The notes beneath the pieces are model-generated. The model worked only from the letters and a program-made list of their open reading frames with translations, made no database searches and was not told the origin of the DNA. Position numbers and translations under genes: made by a program. DNA of 64,000 nucleotides from Xanthomonas hortorum pv. cynarae (GTDB taxonomy: Bacteria > Pseudomonadota > Gammaproteobacteria > Xanthomonadales > Xanthomonadaceae): assembly GCF_002939985.1 (NCBI RefSeq), contig NZ_MDFM01000001.1:186001-250000 (forward strand), read 5' to 3'. Positions 1-7,927 of this stretch are shown here, one piece after another; the first letter of the stretch is position 1, and every line of letters begins with the position of its first letter.

Positions 1-378
1 GGCCAGCGCCACGATGCTGAAGGACACCGCGTGCAAGGTGTGGCCGGAGGGGAAACTGAACTCGTCCAGCGGCGCTACCCAGGCGCGAATGCGCACGTCG
101 GCTGCATACGGGCGCGGGCGCCGCGTCCAGCGTTTGAGTGACTTGTACAAGGTCAGCGCGAGCACACCGGTGGCTGCCATGTGCGCAGATGCGCGTACGC
201 CGTCCATGCCGTCGAGCAGCACCAACAGGCCCATCAGGCCATACCAGAACACCCCATCGCCGAGCCGGCTGATGGTGGCGAACGCGCGCCGCACCGGGTG
301 ACGCCGGCACCAGTGATTGGCGCGCCGGCACCAGCGCGCTTCGTGACCGCGTAGAACCTCAAGCCGCGTTGCCGACAT
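1..378 (-). CDS. PAP2-family phosphatase, C-terminal part outside window
   Basis: Partial gene read on the minus strand from ATG at 378 and running off the left edge. The visible ~126 residues contain a hydrophobic segment (GLMGLLVLLDGMDG) and, near the window edge, FPSGHTLHAVSF. The PSGHT core is the second signature of the PAP2/type 2 phosphatidic acid phosphatase superfamily, membrane enzymes that remove phosphate from lipid phosphates. Its start overlaps the 3' end of the upstream glycosyltransferase gene by 20 bases, so the two are probably co-transcribed and translationally coupled. The substrate cannot be told from the fragment; phosphatidate, undecaprenyl pyrophosphate or a glycolipid precursor are all possible. 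Confidence 0.8.
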   Translation of the reverse strand, partial: MSATRLEVLRGHEARWCRRANHWCRRHPVRRAFATISRLGDGVFWYGLMGLLVLLDGMDGVRASAHMAATGVLALTLYKSLKRWTRRPRPYAADVRIRAWVAPLDEFSFPSGHTLHAVSFSIVALA

Positions 379-1495
379 AACGCCCCCGTGCAGCAGTGAT
401 GCCCAGCAACAAGGCTTCGAAATCGGACACCACATTGTCCGGGTGCAGTTTCTGCATCGCTTGCGCGGCCGCAGCACCCATGCGCTGGCGCATCGCGTCG
501 TCGTCGGTGAGTGCGACGGCGGCCTGGATAAACGCCGCGTCGGTCTCGACTGCCGCGCCGCTGTGACCGCTGCGCAGATACTCGCGTGCGGCGCCGTAAT
601 CGAAAGCGACCGTGGCCACACCGCTGGCCATCGCCTCCAGGGTCACGTTGCCGAAGGTCTCGCTGCGGCTGGGGAACAGGAACAGATCGCCGCTGGCGAA
701 GTGGCGTGCCAGCGCCTCGCCGCGCTGGATGCCGCAGAAAATGAAATCGGGGTTCTCGTGCGCGATCTTGTCGCGTGCCGGGCCATCGCCCACCCACACA
801 AAGCGTGCTTTCGGGCGGATCTGCTGCAGCTTGCGAAAGGCATGGATGGCAAGGGGCAGGTTCTTTTCGTTGGCGATGCGTCCGACGTAGATTGCAGCGA
901 AGCCTTCACCTTCGATGCCCCATTCGGCACGCAGCGCGTGATCGCGTCGCGCCGGATCGAACTGCTGGTTGTCCACCGCGCGTGCCAGCAATTGCACGCG
1001 CTCGAATCCGCCTTCGCGCAGGAATTGCTGCAGTTCGCGCGTCGGCACCAGGGTGGCATCGGCCTGATTATGAAAGCGCCGCATCCAGCGCAACGCGGTG
1101 CCTTGCAGCCAGGCGGCGCCGTAGTCGGGCAGGTATTCGTCGAAACGCGTATGGAAGCCGGTGGCGACCGGGATGCCGAGCCGGCGCGCTGCACGCATCG
1201 CCGACCAGCCCAAGGGGCCTTCCGTGGCCACATAGATCGCATCCGGTTGCGTGATTCGCCAATGACGGATGAGCCGCTGCGTTGCCGGCAGCCCGAATTT
1301 CAGCCCCGGATAGCGCGGCAGCGATGCGCCGCGCACCAACAATGCAGTCGCCGGTCCCGTATCGCCGCTCTGACGCGGGCGCACCACGTCCACCTGATGT
1401 CCGCGTGCGCGCAGGCCGGTTTCCAGGCCGTGCACGGTCAGCGCCACACCATTGACTTCGGGGGGATAGGTTTCGGTAACGATCGCGTAGCGCAT
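359..1495 (-). CDS. Glycosyltransferase family 4 (SqdX/MgtA-like)
   Basis: A 378-residue GT-B glycosyltransferase. The N-terminus (IVTETYPPEVNG) is the donor/acceptor-domain start typical of the SqdX/MgtA/alpha-mannosyltransferase branch of GT4. The C-terminal half has the EKNLPLAIHAF segment and the E-x7-E motif (SETFGNVTLEAMASG) that contacts the nucleotide sugar. Family members move hexose from a nucleotide sugar to a lipid or glycan on the cytoplasmic face of the membrane. ATG at 1495 is chosen because it follows a GGAGAA ribosome site; the longer frame upstream only reads through an intergenic GGGATT repeat. It overlaps the PAP2 gene and lies in the ppx-ppk-phoR-phoB neighbourhood, which suggests but does not prove a role in phosphate-free lipid synthesis. 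Confidence 0.85.
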   Translation of the reverse strand: MRYAIVTETYPPEVNGVALTVHGLETGLRARGHQVDVVRPRQSGDTGPATALLVRGASLPRYPGLKFGLPATQRLIRHWRITQPDAIYVATEGPLGWSAMRAARRLGIPVATGFHTRFDEYLPDYGAAWLQGTALRWMRRFHNQADATLVPTRELQQFLREGGFERVQLLARAVDNQQFDPARRDHALRAEWGIEGEGFAAIYVGRIANEKNLPLAIHAFRKLQQIRPKARFVWVGDGPARDKIAHENPDFIFCGIQRGEALARHFASGDLFLFPSRSETFGNVTLEAMASGVATVAFDYGAAREYLRSGHSGAAVETDAAFIQAAVALTDDDAMRQRMGAAAAQAMQKLHPDNVVSDFEALLLGITAARGRYVGNAA

Positions 1496-1582
1496 GCCCG
1501 TTCTCCGGTTTTGGCTAGCTTCCGGGAGAGCGATGGCATGGATGTTGCGACGATAAGTCGCGGCGGTGACAAGCGCGACGGG

Positions 1583-1702
1583 AGTGGGGATTTGGGATTC
1601 GGGATTGGAGATTCGCAGAAGCGGGCTGTGCAAATGTCAGCAAGCCCGCAACACATGGTATGCCGGGATCAACAAATCCCCAATCCCGAATCTCCCATCC
1701 CG
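1583..1702. repeat. Inverted GGGATT-type intergenic repeat, copy A
   Basis: Two arms, 1583-1621 (repeats of GGGATT with G/T/C/A variation) and 1674-1702 (the complement), flank a short inverted GCGGGCT/AGCCCGC segment. The same family occurs at about 11792, 38665 and 39361, with a half copy near 10450. It contains no gene and could fold into a long stem-loop in RNA. Confidence 0.75.
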
Positions 1703-1718
1703 CCTGAGGCCACCGGCC

Positions 1719-3245
1719 TCAGGTCACAAACGGTTTGAACGCGATTCCCAGCCCGGCCATGCTTTCGACTTCGCCAATCAGATCGGCGCGCAGCAACGGG
1801 CGCGAGTCGATCCAGCTTTGCGACAGGATCAATGACAGTCGGGTGTCATCGGCAGTGAGTTCCAGGGTCGGAATCGGGTCGGACTCGTGCGCGCGATGCA
1901 GCAGCACTGCCAGCCGCAACAATGCGGCCTTGCGTCGGGTCGGCAGCAACAGACGATCCGGCAGCGCCTCGAACGCGGTCTTGGGCACGTTGCGCCGGTG
2001 CGTACGCACCAGCGACGCCAGCACCTGCTGCTCCTGCCGCGAGAAACCGGCGATATCCGAATGCTCCAGGATGTAGCTGCCGTGCACGTGATATTGGCTG
2101 TGCGCAATGATCAAGCCCAGCTCGTGCAACCGCGCGGCGCGGCGCAACACCTGCGCATCGTCGCCATCCAGTTGCCAGGATTCGCAGACCTGATCGAACA
2201 GGCGGCAGGCGGTGGCTTCCACGCGCTGGGCCTGCACTTCGTCGATCCCGTAGCGCTGCACCAACGAGGCCACCGAGCTGTCGCGCGGGTCGTTCTCGCC
2301 GCCGCGGCCGAGCATGTCGTAGAGGATGCCTTCGCGCATCGCCGCCTTGCTGACCATCAGCTTCTCCAGCCCCAGGGCCTGGAATGCAGCCTCGAGCACC
2401 AGAATGCCGCCGGCAATGATCGGGCGCCGCTCGGCAGCCAATCCGGGCAGCTGGATGTCTTCGATGCGCTTGGCCTTGAGCAGTTCATCGCGCAGCGCCG
2501 GCAGCGCCTCGGCGGTGATCGCGCCCTTGGTGAGTTTCATCGCCGCACAGATTTCGCCGATGGCCTTGTGGGTGCCGGACGAGCCGATCGCTTCGTGCCA
2601 GCCCAGCGCCTTGTACTGATTGGCGAACTGCTGGAACTCGGCGCCGATCTCGGTCAGCGCGTCCTTCCATTTCTTTTTCGACAACTTGCCGCCGGGAAAA
2701 AAACGTCGTGTGCTGGCGATGCAGCCGGCCTGCAGACTTTCACGTTCCAGCGTCTGAAAACCGCGGCCGATGATGAACTCGGTCGAGCCGCCGCCGATGT
2801 CGATCACCAGCCGGCGCTGATCGGGCTTGGGCGGCTGCGCATGCGCAACGCCCAGATAGATCAGGCGCGCTTCCTCGCGGCCGCTGACCACCTCGATCGC
2901 ATGCCCGAGCGCGGTTTCGGCAGGCATCAGGAACGCTTGTGGCGAACGCAGCTGACGCACCGTGTTGGTGGCCAGCGCACGCACGCGCAACGACGGCACT
3001 TCACGAATGCGCTGGCCGAAGCGCGCCAGACATTCCAGCGCGCGTTGGCGCGCTTCGTTGGAAATGCCACCTTTGCCATCCAGGCCATCGGCCATGCGCA
3101 CGGTCTCGCGCAGGCGATCGACGACGCGCAGCTGACCCATCAGGTAGCGCGCAATGACCATGTGGAAACTGTTGGAGCCTAAGTCGATGGCGGCAAGGTA
3201 ATCGCCGTCGCGCAGTGGCGGTATCGTGGGGGAGGGTGTTGGCAT
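1719..3245 (-). CDS. ppx: Exopolyphosphatase (Ppx/GppA family)
   Basis: 508 residues, the usual length of bacterial Ppx. It belongs to the actin-like ASKHA phosphatase fold: the first phosphate-binding loop is AIDLGSNSFHM near the N-terminus and the second is VIDIGGGSTEFIIG. The C-terminal half is an HD-type helical domain (ARLHELGLIIAHSQYH). The enzyme releases orthophosphate from the ends of polyphosphate and some members hydrolyse pppGpp. ATG at 3245 is chosen because homology starts just after it; there is no strong ribosome site. It lies 165 bases downstream of ppk on the same strand, so synthesis and breakdown of polyphosphate are encoded side by side. Confidence 0.95.
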   Translation of the reverse strand: MPTPSPTIPPLRDGDYLAAIDLGSNSFHMVIARYLMGQLRVVDRLRETVRMADGLDGKGGISNEARQRALECLARFGQRIREVPSLRVRALATNTVRQLRSPQAFLMPAETALGHAIEVVSGREEARLIYLGVAHAQPPKPDQRRLVIDIGGGSTEFIIGRGFQTLERESLQAGCIASTRRFFPGGKLSKKKWKDALTEIGAEFQQFANQYKALGWHEAIGSSGTHKAIGEICAAMKLTKGAITAEALPALRDELLKAKRIEDIQLPGLAAERRPIIAGGILVLEAAFQALGLEKLMVSKAAMREGILYDMLGRGGENDPRDSSVASLVQRYGIDEVQAQRVEATACRLFDQVCESWQLDGDDAQVLRRAARLHELGLIIAHSQYHVHGSYILEHSDIAGFSRQEQQVLASLVRTHRRNVPKTAFEALPDRLLLPTRRKAALLRLAVLLHRAHESDPIPTLELTADDTRLSLILSQSWIDSRPLLRADLIGEVESMAGLGIAFKPFVT

Positions 3246-3410
3246 GGCCGCATGGTAGCCGATGGATGGTTGGCCCCGTGAGAGGCACCGACAAAACGAC
3301 TGCGCACACTGCGGCAAGGCGCGTGTGGCGCCGCGTACCAACCACGAGCCGGCTGCGCTGCGCCGCCGGCACCAACGCACGACTGCGCGCTACGTGTTGT
3401 CAGCCGCTCG

Positions 3411-5525
3411 TTAGACCCGATCGAGCAAGGTCATCTGCGCCGAATGCGCCGGCTCGCCGGGGCCCGGCGTGCGCTTGTGATAGACGCCCTCGGCATCCAG
3501 CTCCCAGGCGTTGACGTTGTCGTCCAGGTAGTTCTGCAACGCTTCGCGATAGACCCGCTTGGCCAGGTCCGGGTCCAGGATCGGGAAGCAGGTCTCCACG
3601 CGCCGCAACAGGTTGCGTTCCAGCCAGTCGGCACTGGCGCAATACAGTTCCGCCGCGCCATCGTTGCCGAACCAGTACACGCGGCTGTGCTCCAGAAAGC
3701 GCCCCACGATCGAACGCACGCGGATGTTGTCGGAGAAGCCCGGCACGCCCGGCCGCAGCGTGCAGGCGCCGCGCACGATCAGATCGATCTGCACACCGGC
3801 TTGCGACGCCGCGTACAACGCGCGCACCACCTGCGGCTCGTTGAGGGCATTCATCTTGGCGATGATGCGGCCCGGGCGACCATTGCGGGCTAGCCGGGTT
3901 TCGCGTTCGATCCGCTTCAGCACCCCGGTATGCAGGGTAAACGGCGATTGCAGCAGCTGCTCCAGCTTCATCCGCGGTGCAAGACCGGACAATTGCTGAA
4001 ACAGCATGTGCACATCGTTGCCGATTTCCACATCTGCGGTGATCAGGCTGATGTCGGTGTACAGACGCGCGGTGCCGCTGTGGTAATTGCCGGTGCCCAG
4101 ATGCACGTAGCGTTTGAGCTTGCGGCCCTCGCGTCGCACGATCAGAAGCATCTTGGCGTGCGTCTTGAAGCCGACCACGCCGTACACCACCTGCACGCCG
4201 GCTTCCTGCAACTTGTCGGCCAGGCCCAGGTTGGCTTCTTCGTCGAAGCGCGCGCGCAACTCCACCACCACGGTGACGTCCTTGCCGTTGCGCGCGGCCA
4301 GGATCAACGCATCGACAATCAACGAGTCCTTGCCGGTGCGGTACAGCGTCTGCTTGATCGCCAGCACGTTCGGGTCGACCGCGGCCTGGCGAATCACGTC
4401 CAGCACCGCAGTGAACGCATCGAAGGGGTGATGCAACAACACATCGCCCTTCTTGACGATCTCGAAGATGCCGTCGTTGTCGCGCAAGGTGCGCGGATTG
4501 AACAACGGATACTTCAGTTCCGGGCGCTGCACCAGATCGTAGACCTGGGTGACACGGCTCAGATTGACCGGCCCGACGATGCGGTACACCGCGTTTTCGT
4601 TCAAGCCAAAGTTCTGCAGCAGGGTGCGCATGATCGGCGACGGGCAGTCGTGCGCGATCTCCAGCCGTACCGCCGGCCGGTAGCCGCGCGTGACCAGTTC
4701 GTCGCGCAAGGCCAAGGCCAGGTTTTCGACTTCTTCCTCGTCCACCACCAACTCGGAGTTGCGGGTGACGCGGAACTGATACGAGCCCTTGACCTGCATG
4801 CCCGGAAACAGCTCATCCACGAACTCAGATAGCACCGACGACAAGAACACGAAGCTTTGCGTTCCATCCGGCGACAGACTGGCCGGCAGCTGGATGATGC
4901 GCGGCAACGAGCGCGGCGCCCGCACGATGGCCAGGTGGCCGGCGCGGCCGAACGCATCCTGGCCCTCCAGCACCACCACGATGTTCAAGGTCTTGTTGAG
5001 AATCTTCGGGAACGGATGCGCCGGGTCCAGCCCCAACGGCGACAGCACCGGCATGATCTCGTTGCGGAAGTAGGCACGTAGCCAACGCTTCTGGCGCGAA
5101 TTCCACACCGTTCGGCTGAGCACCGCCACGCCGGCCGTTTCCATCGCCGGGCGCAGCACTTCGTTCCACACGTAATACTGCTGCTCGACCAACTTTGCCG
5201 CGCGATCGTGCACTGCGTTGAGGATGGCGGTCGGGCTCAAGCCGTCCGGCGCCGGCGGCAGGCCAAACTCCTGCGCATGTCGGACGGTGGCCGCGCGGAT
5301 TTCGAAGAATTCGTCCAGGTTGGTGCAGGAAATGCACAGGAAGCGCAGCCGTTCCAGCAACGGGACCTGCTCATCCAGCGCCTGCGCCAGCACCCGGAAA
5401 TTGAAATCCAGCTGCGACAGTTCGCGGTTGATATACAGCGACGGCTCGCGCAACGGATCGGCGGCGATCTCTTCGGAAGAAGCGGTGTCGTGGGAGTGTT
5501 TGGCGTGGCCCATGGAGTCGATCAT
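3411..5525 (-). CDS. ppk1: Polyphosphate kinase 1
   Basis: About 704 residues from ATG at 5525 (a second ATG at 5513 is equally possible; neither has a strong ribosome site). It polymerises the ATP gamma-phosphate into polyphosphate. The N-domain starts with SLYINRELSQLDFNFRVL, a PPK1 hallmark. Two phospholipase-D-like catalytic domains follow, each with an essential His: H456 in THAKMLLI, the autophosphorylated HxK histidine, followed by LGTGNYHSGTARLYTD, and H613 in LEHSRVYW. All key residues are present. It sits between phoR and ppx on the same strand, which fits regulation by phosphate supply. Confidence 0.97.
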   Translation of the reverse strand: MIDSMGHAKHSHDTASSEEIAADPLREPSLYINRELSQLDFNFRVLAQALDEQVPLLERLRFLCISCTNLDEFFEIRAATVRHAQEFGLPPAPDGLSPTAILNAVHDRAAKLVEQQYYVWNEVLRPAMETAGVAVLSRTVWNSRQKRWLRAYFRNEIMPVLSPLGLDPAHPFPKILNKTLNIVVVLEGQDAFGRAGHLAIVRAPRSLPRIIQLPASLSPDGTQSFVFLSSVLSEFVDELFPGMQVKGSYQFRVTRNSELVVDEEEVENLALALRDELVTRGYRPAVRLEIAHDCPSPIMRTLLQNFGLNENAVYRIVGPVNLSRVTQVYDLVQRPELKYPLFNPRTLRDNDGIFEIVKKGDVLLHHPFDAFTAVLDVIRQAAVDPNVLAIKQTLYRTGKDSLIVDALILAARNGKDVTVVVELRARFDEEANLGLADKLQEAGVQVVYGVVGFKTHAKMLLIVRREGRKLKRYVHLGTGNYHSGTARLYTDISLITADVEIGNDVHMLFQQLSGLAPRMKLEQLLQSPFTLHTGVLKRIERETRLARNGRPGRIIAKMNALNEPQVVRALYAASQAGVQIDLIVRGACTLRPGVPGFSDNIRVRSIVGRFLEHSRVYWFGNDGAAELYCASADWLERNLLRRVETCFPILDPDLAKRVYREALQNYLDDNVNAWELDAEGVYHKRTPGPGEPAHSAQMTLLDRV

Positions 5526-5634
5526 CAAGACGGAATGGAATGCGTCGTTAGCGCGCGCAACATGCAGCACGGTGCGACTTGGCGCGCGCTGCGCAGGTGC
5601 ATCGCACCGCGCTGCGACGCGCACCCACTACATA

Positions 5635-6963
5635 TCACGCCGAGCGTGACAGTGGCAGGGACTGATCGCGCTGCACCACGCGTGCAGCCACAAAATGACA
5701 CGAGAATTCGCTGCCGCGCCCGACTTCGCTTTCGATCTCCAGCCGCGCCTGATGCAGCCCCAGGATGTGCTTGACGATCGACAACCCCAGCCCGGTCCCG
5801 CCGCTCTCGCGCGAGCGGCTGCTGGAGACGCGATAGAAGCGCTCGGTGATGCGTGGCAGATGCGAGGCGGGAATGCCGTAGCCGGTGTCACGCACCGCCA
5901 GTGCCGCGCCATCGCCATCGCGCATGAAGCGGATCGTCACCTTCCCACCGCCCGGCGTATAGCGCACCGCGTTGGTGACCAGGTTGGAGAACGCGCTATG
6001 CAGTTCCTTGTTGGAGCCAAGCAGATCCACGCCGGCCTCATCGAACACTTCCACCGTGTGGCGGCCCTGGCTGTGCGCTTCGGCCTCGCGGCGCAAGGTC
6101 GAGAGCATCGGCGCCATCGCCACATGTTCTTCGCCGAGTTCTTCCTGCGATTCCAGCCGCGACAGCGTCAGCAGATCTTCGACCAGCTGCGCCATGCGTT
6201 GCGATTGCTTGCGCATCTCCGCCAGCATCGGGCCCGAGTCGGGGAAGTCCTCCGGGTCGAGCATGTCCAGATAGCCGTGTACCACCGTCAGCGGCGTGCG
6301 CAATTCGTGCGAGACATTGGCCACGAAGTCGCGGCGGACCTGCTCCAGCCGCAGCAGCTTGCTGACATCGCGCGCCACCAGCAGCCAGTAATCGTCGGAA
6401 TACGGGATCAGGCGCAGATTCAAACGTAGATCCGGATCGACCGGCGAGGCAGCATCGAGCATGGGTTCTGCATTGCGACCGGCCGCCAGCCAATGCGCCA
6501 ACGGCAACGGCTGCAACCGCTCCACCACCGACACGCCCATATCGCCGGGATGATGCAGGCCAAGCAGGCCACCGGCCGCCTTGTTGAACCACTGCACGCG
6601 CTGGCTGTTGCGATCCACCACCACCACCGCATCGGGCAACGCCTGTGCGGCGGCGCGGTAGGTGCGCAGCATGTCGATCAGGCGACGCTTGCGCCCGCGC
6701 ATTTCGGCCTGGCTGCGATAGAGCAGCCGATCCAGTTCGTTCCAGGCACCGACGCCGGCCGCCGGCTCGGCACGCTGGCGCGCAGTGAGCCGCCGCAGCA
6801 CCTGCCGCAGCCGCCAGTAATGCCAGGCCAGTACGCCCAGTGCAGTCAGCGTCAGCGCCATCCACACATGTTCGATCAGCACGCCGGTCAGCACGGCAGC
6901 GCCCAGCAACAGCGCCAGGGTACCGAGCGTCTTGAACCAGGCGGAACGAATATGTTGAGGCAT
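5635..6963 (-). CDS. phoR: Phosphate regulon sensor histidine kinase PhoR
   Basis: 442 residues. Two N-terminal membrane segments (about residues 9-30 and 33-48) are followed by a PAS-like domain, then the dimerisation domain with the phospho-acceptor H219 in FVANVSHELRTPL. The ATPase domain has an N-box (LVTNAVRYT) and a G-box (GYGIP, GTGLGLSIVKH). It autophosphorylates and passes phosphate to PhoB when phosphate is scarce. ATG at 6963 is chosen over an upstream start because family homology begins there. It lies 79 bases downstream of phoB on the same strand, the standard phoB-phoR order. Confidence 0.95.
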   Translation of the reverse strand: MPQHIRSAWFKTLGTLALLLGAAVLTGVLIEHVWMALTLTALGVLAWHYWRLRQVLRRLTARQRAEPAAGVGAWNELDRLLYRSQAEMRGRKRRLIDMLRTYRAAAQALPDAVVVVDRNSQRVQWFNKAAGGLLGLHHPGDMGVSVVERLQPLPLAHWLAAGRNAEPMLDAASPVDPDLRLNLRLIPYSDDYWLLVARDVSKLLRLEQVRRDFVANVSHELRTPLTVVHGYLDMLDPEDFPDSGPMLAEMRKQSQRMAQLVEDLLTLSRLESQEELGEEHVAMAPMLSTLRREAEAHSQGRHTVEVFDEAGVDLLGSNKELHSAFSNLVTNAVRYTPGGGKVTIRFMRDGDGAALAVRDTGYGIPASHLPRITERFYRVSSSRSRESGGTGLGLSIVKHILGLHQARLEIESEVGRGSEFSCHFVAARVVQRDQSLPLSRSA

Positions 6964-7042
6964 GGAAGGCGTTACCACGGAGCGTCGGGTAGGCACGCAG
7001 CCCGACCGGTGTCAACGGCCGGGCCGGCCTGTGCGGCAGGCA

Positions 7043-7732
7043 TCAGGCGGCCGAAGAGAAACGGTAGCCCGAGCCACGCACGGTCTGCACCATGTTTTCC
7101 AGGCCGAACGGTTCCAGCGTCTTGCGCAGGCGGCGGATATGTACATCGATGGTGCGCTCTTCCACGTACACGCTGCCGCCCCAGACATGATCCAGCAGTT
7201 GGGTGCGCGTATACACGCGCTCCGGATGGGTCATGAAAAAGTGCAGCAAGCGGTATTCGGTCGGGCCGATCGGCACCGGCGCGTCGCCGGCGAACACCCG
7301 ATGCGCGGCGCCATCGATGCGCAGCCGGCCCACGGCCACGCTGCCATCTTCGTCGTCCTCGCGGGTGCGGCGCATCACCGCACGGATGCGCGCCAGCAAC
7401 TCGCGCGCCGAGAACGGCTTGACCACGTAATCGTCGACCCCGGCTTCCAGGCCACCGACGCGGTCGTTTTCTTCGCCGCGCGCGGTCAGCATGATGATCG
7501 GAATCTCGCGAGTCAGCGATTCCTTGCGCCAGCGCCGCGCCAGGTCCAGCCCGCTGGTGCCTGGCAACATCCAGTCCAGCAGGATCAGGTCCGGCACACG
7601 GTCGGCGATGGCGGTCTGCGCCTCGCGGGCGTCGCCAGCATGGATGGGTTCGAACTCGCCCTTGCGCAGCGCGAACGCCACCATGTCGCGGATTGCGGGT
7701 TCGTCGTCGACGATCAGGATGCGTTTCTGCAC
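7043..7732 (-). CDS. phoB: Phosphate regulon response regulator PhoB
   Basis: 229 residues, standard OmpR/PhoB length. The receiver domain has acidic residues D9 and D10, the phospho-acceptor D53 in LLDWMLPG, and the switch Thr/Lys in IIMLTARG and DYVVKPFS. The C-terminal winged helix covers roughly residues 130-229 (YTRTQLLDHVWG, DVHIRRLRKTLEPFG). It activates Pho genes by binding Pho boxes. The start codon is GTG at 7732. A candidate Pho box 49 bases upstream suggests self-activation. Confidence 0.96.
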   Translation of the reverse strand: MQKRILIVDDEPAIRDMVAFALRKGEFEPIHAGDAREAQTAIADRVPDLILLDWMLPGTSGLDLARRWRKESLTREIPIIMLTARGEENDRVGGLEAGVDDYVVKPFSARELLARIRAVMRRTREDDEDGSVAVGRLRIDGAAHRVFAGDAPVPIGPTEYRLLHFFMTHPERVYTRTQLLDHVWGGSVYVEERTIDVHIRRLRKTLEPFGLENMVQTVRGSGYRFSSAA

Positions 7733-7780
7733 GCGGGGCTTACCGTCTGGCTTCGATGGTCGCCAGTAGACTACGGTTTT

Positions 7781-7798
7781 GTGACTCTAATGTGACAT
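7781..7798 (-). promoter_or_regulatory. Candidate Pho box before phoB
   Basis: On the minus strand the sequence reads ATGTCAC-ATTA-GAGTCAC: two TGTCA-like 7-base half-sites separated by 4 bases, the spacing of the E. coli Pho box (CTGTCAT-N4-CTGTCAT). The halves match that consensus at 5/7 and 4/7 positions. It is placed 49 bases before the phoB start. Further TGTCA-like words lie at about 7888-7913 but without the right spacing. Confidence 0.5.
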
Positions 7799-7927
7799 GG
7801 CGGGCGCATTACGTCGTTCGCGACACTCATAAGCGGGCTGTGCTGCGAGGCGACAGGCAGGCGTTGCGGCATCGAGCACGCCATTTGTCATCCCGAAAAG
7901 TGACATTACCGCACTGCATGACATGCG

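Noticed and set aside
443-1738. A 431-codon plus-strand open frame opposite the GT4 gene
   Set aside because: Shadow frame; the opposite strand encodes a clear glycosyltransferase with a ribosome site.
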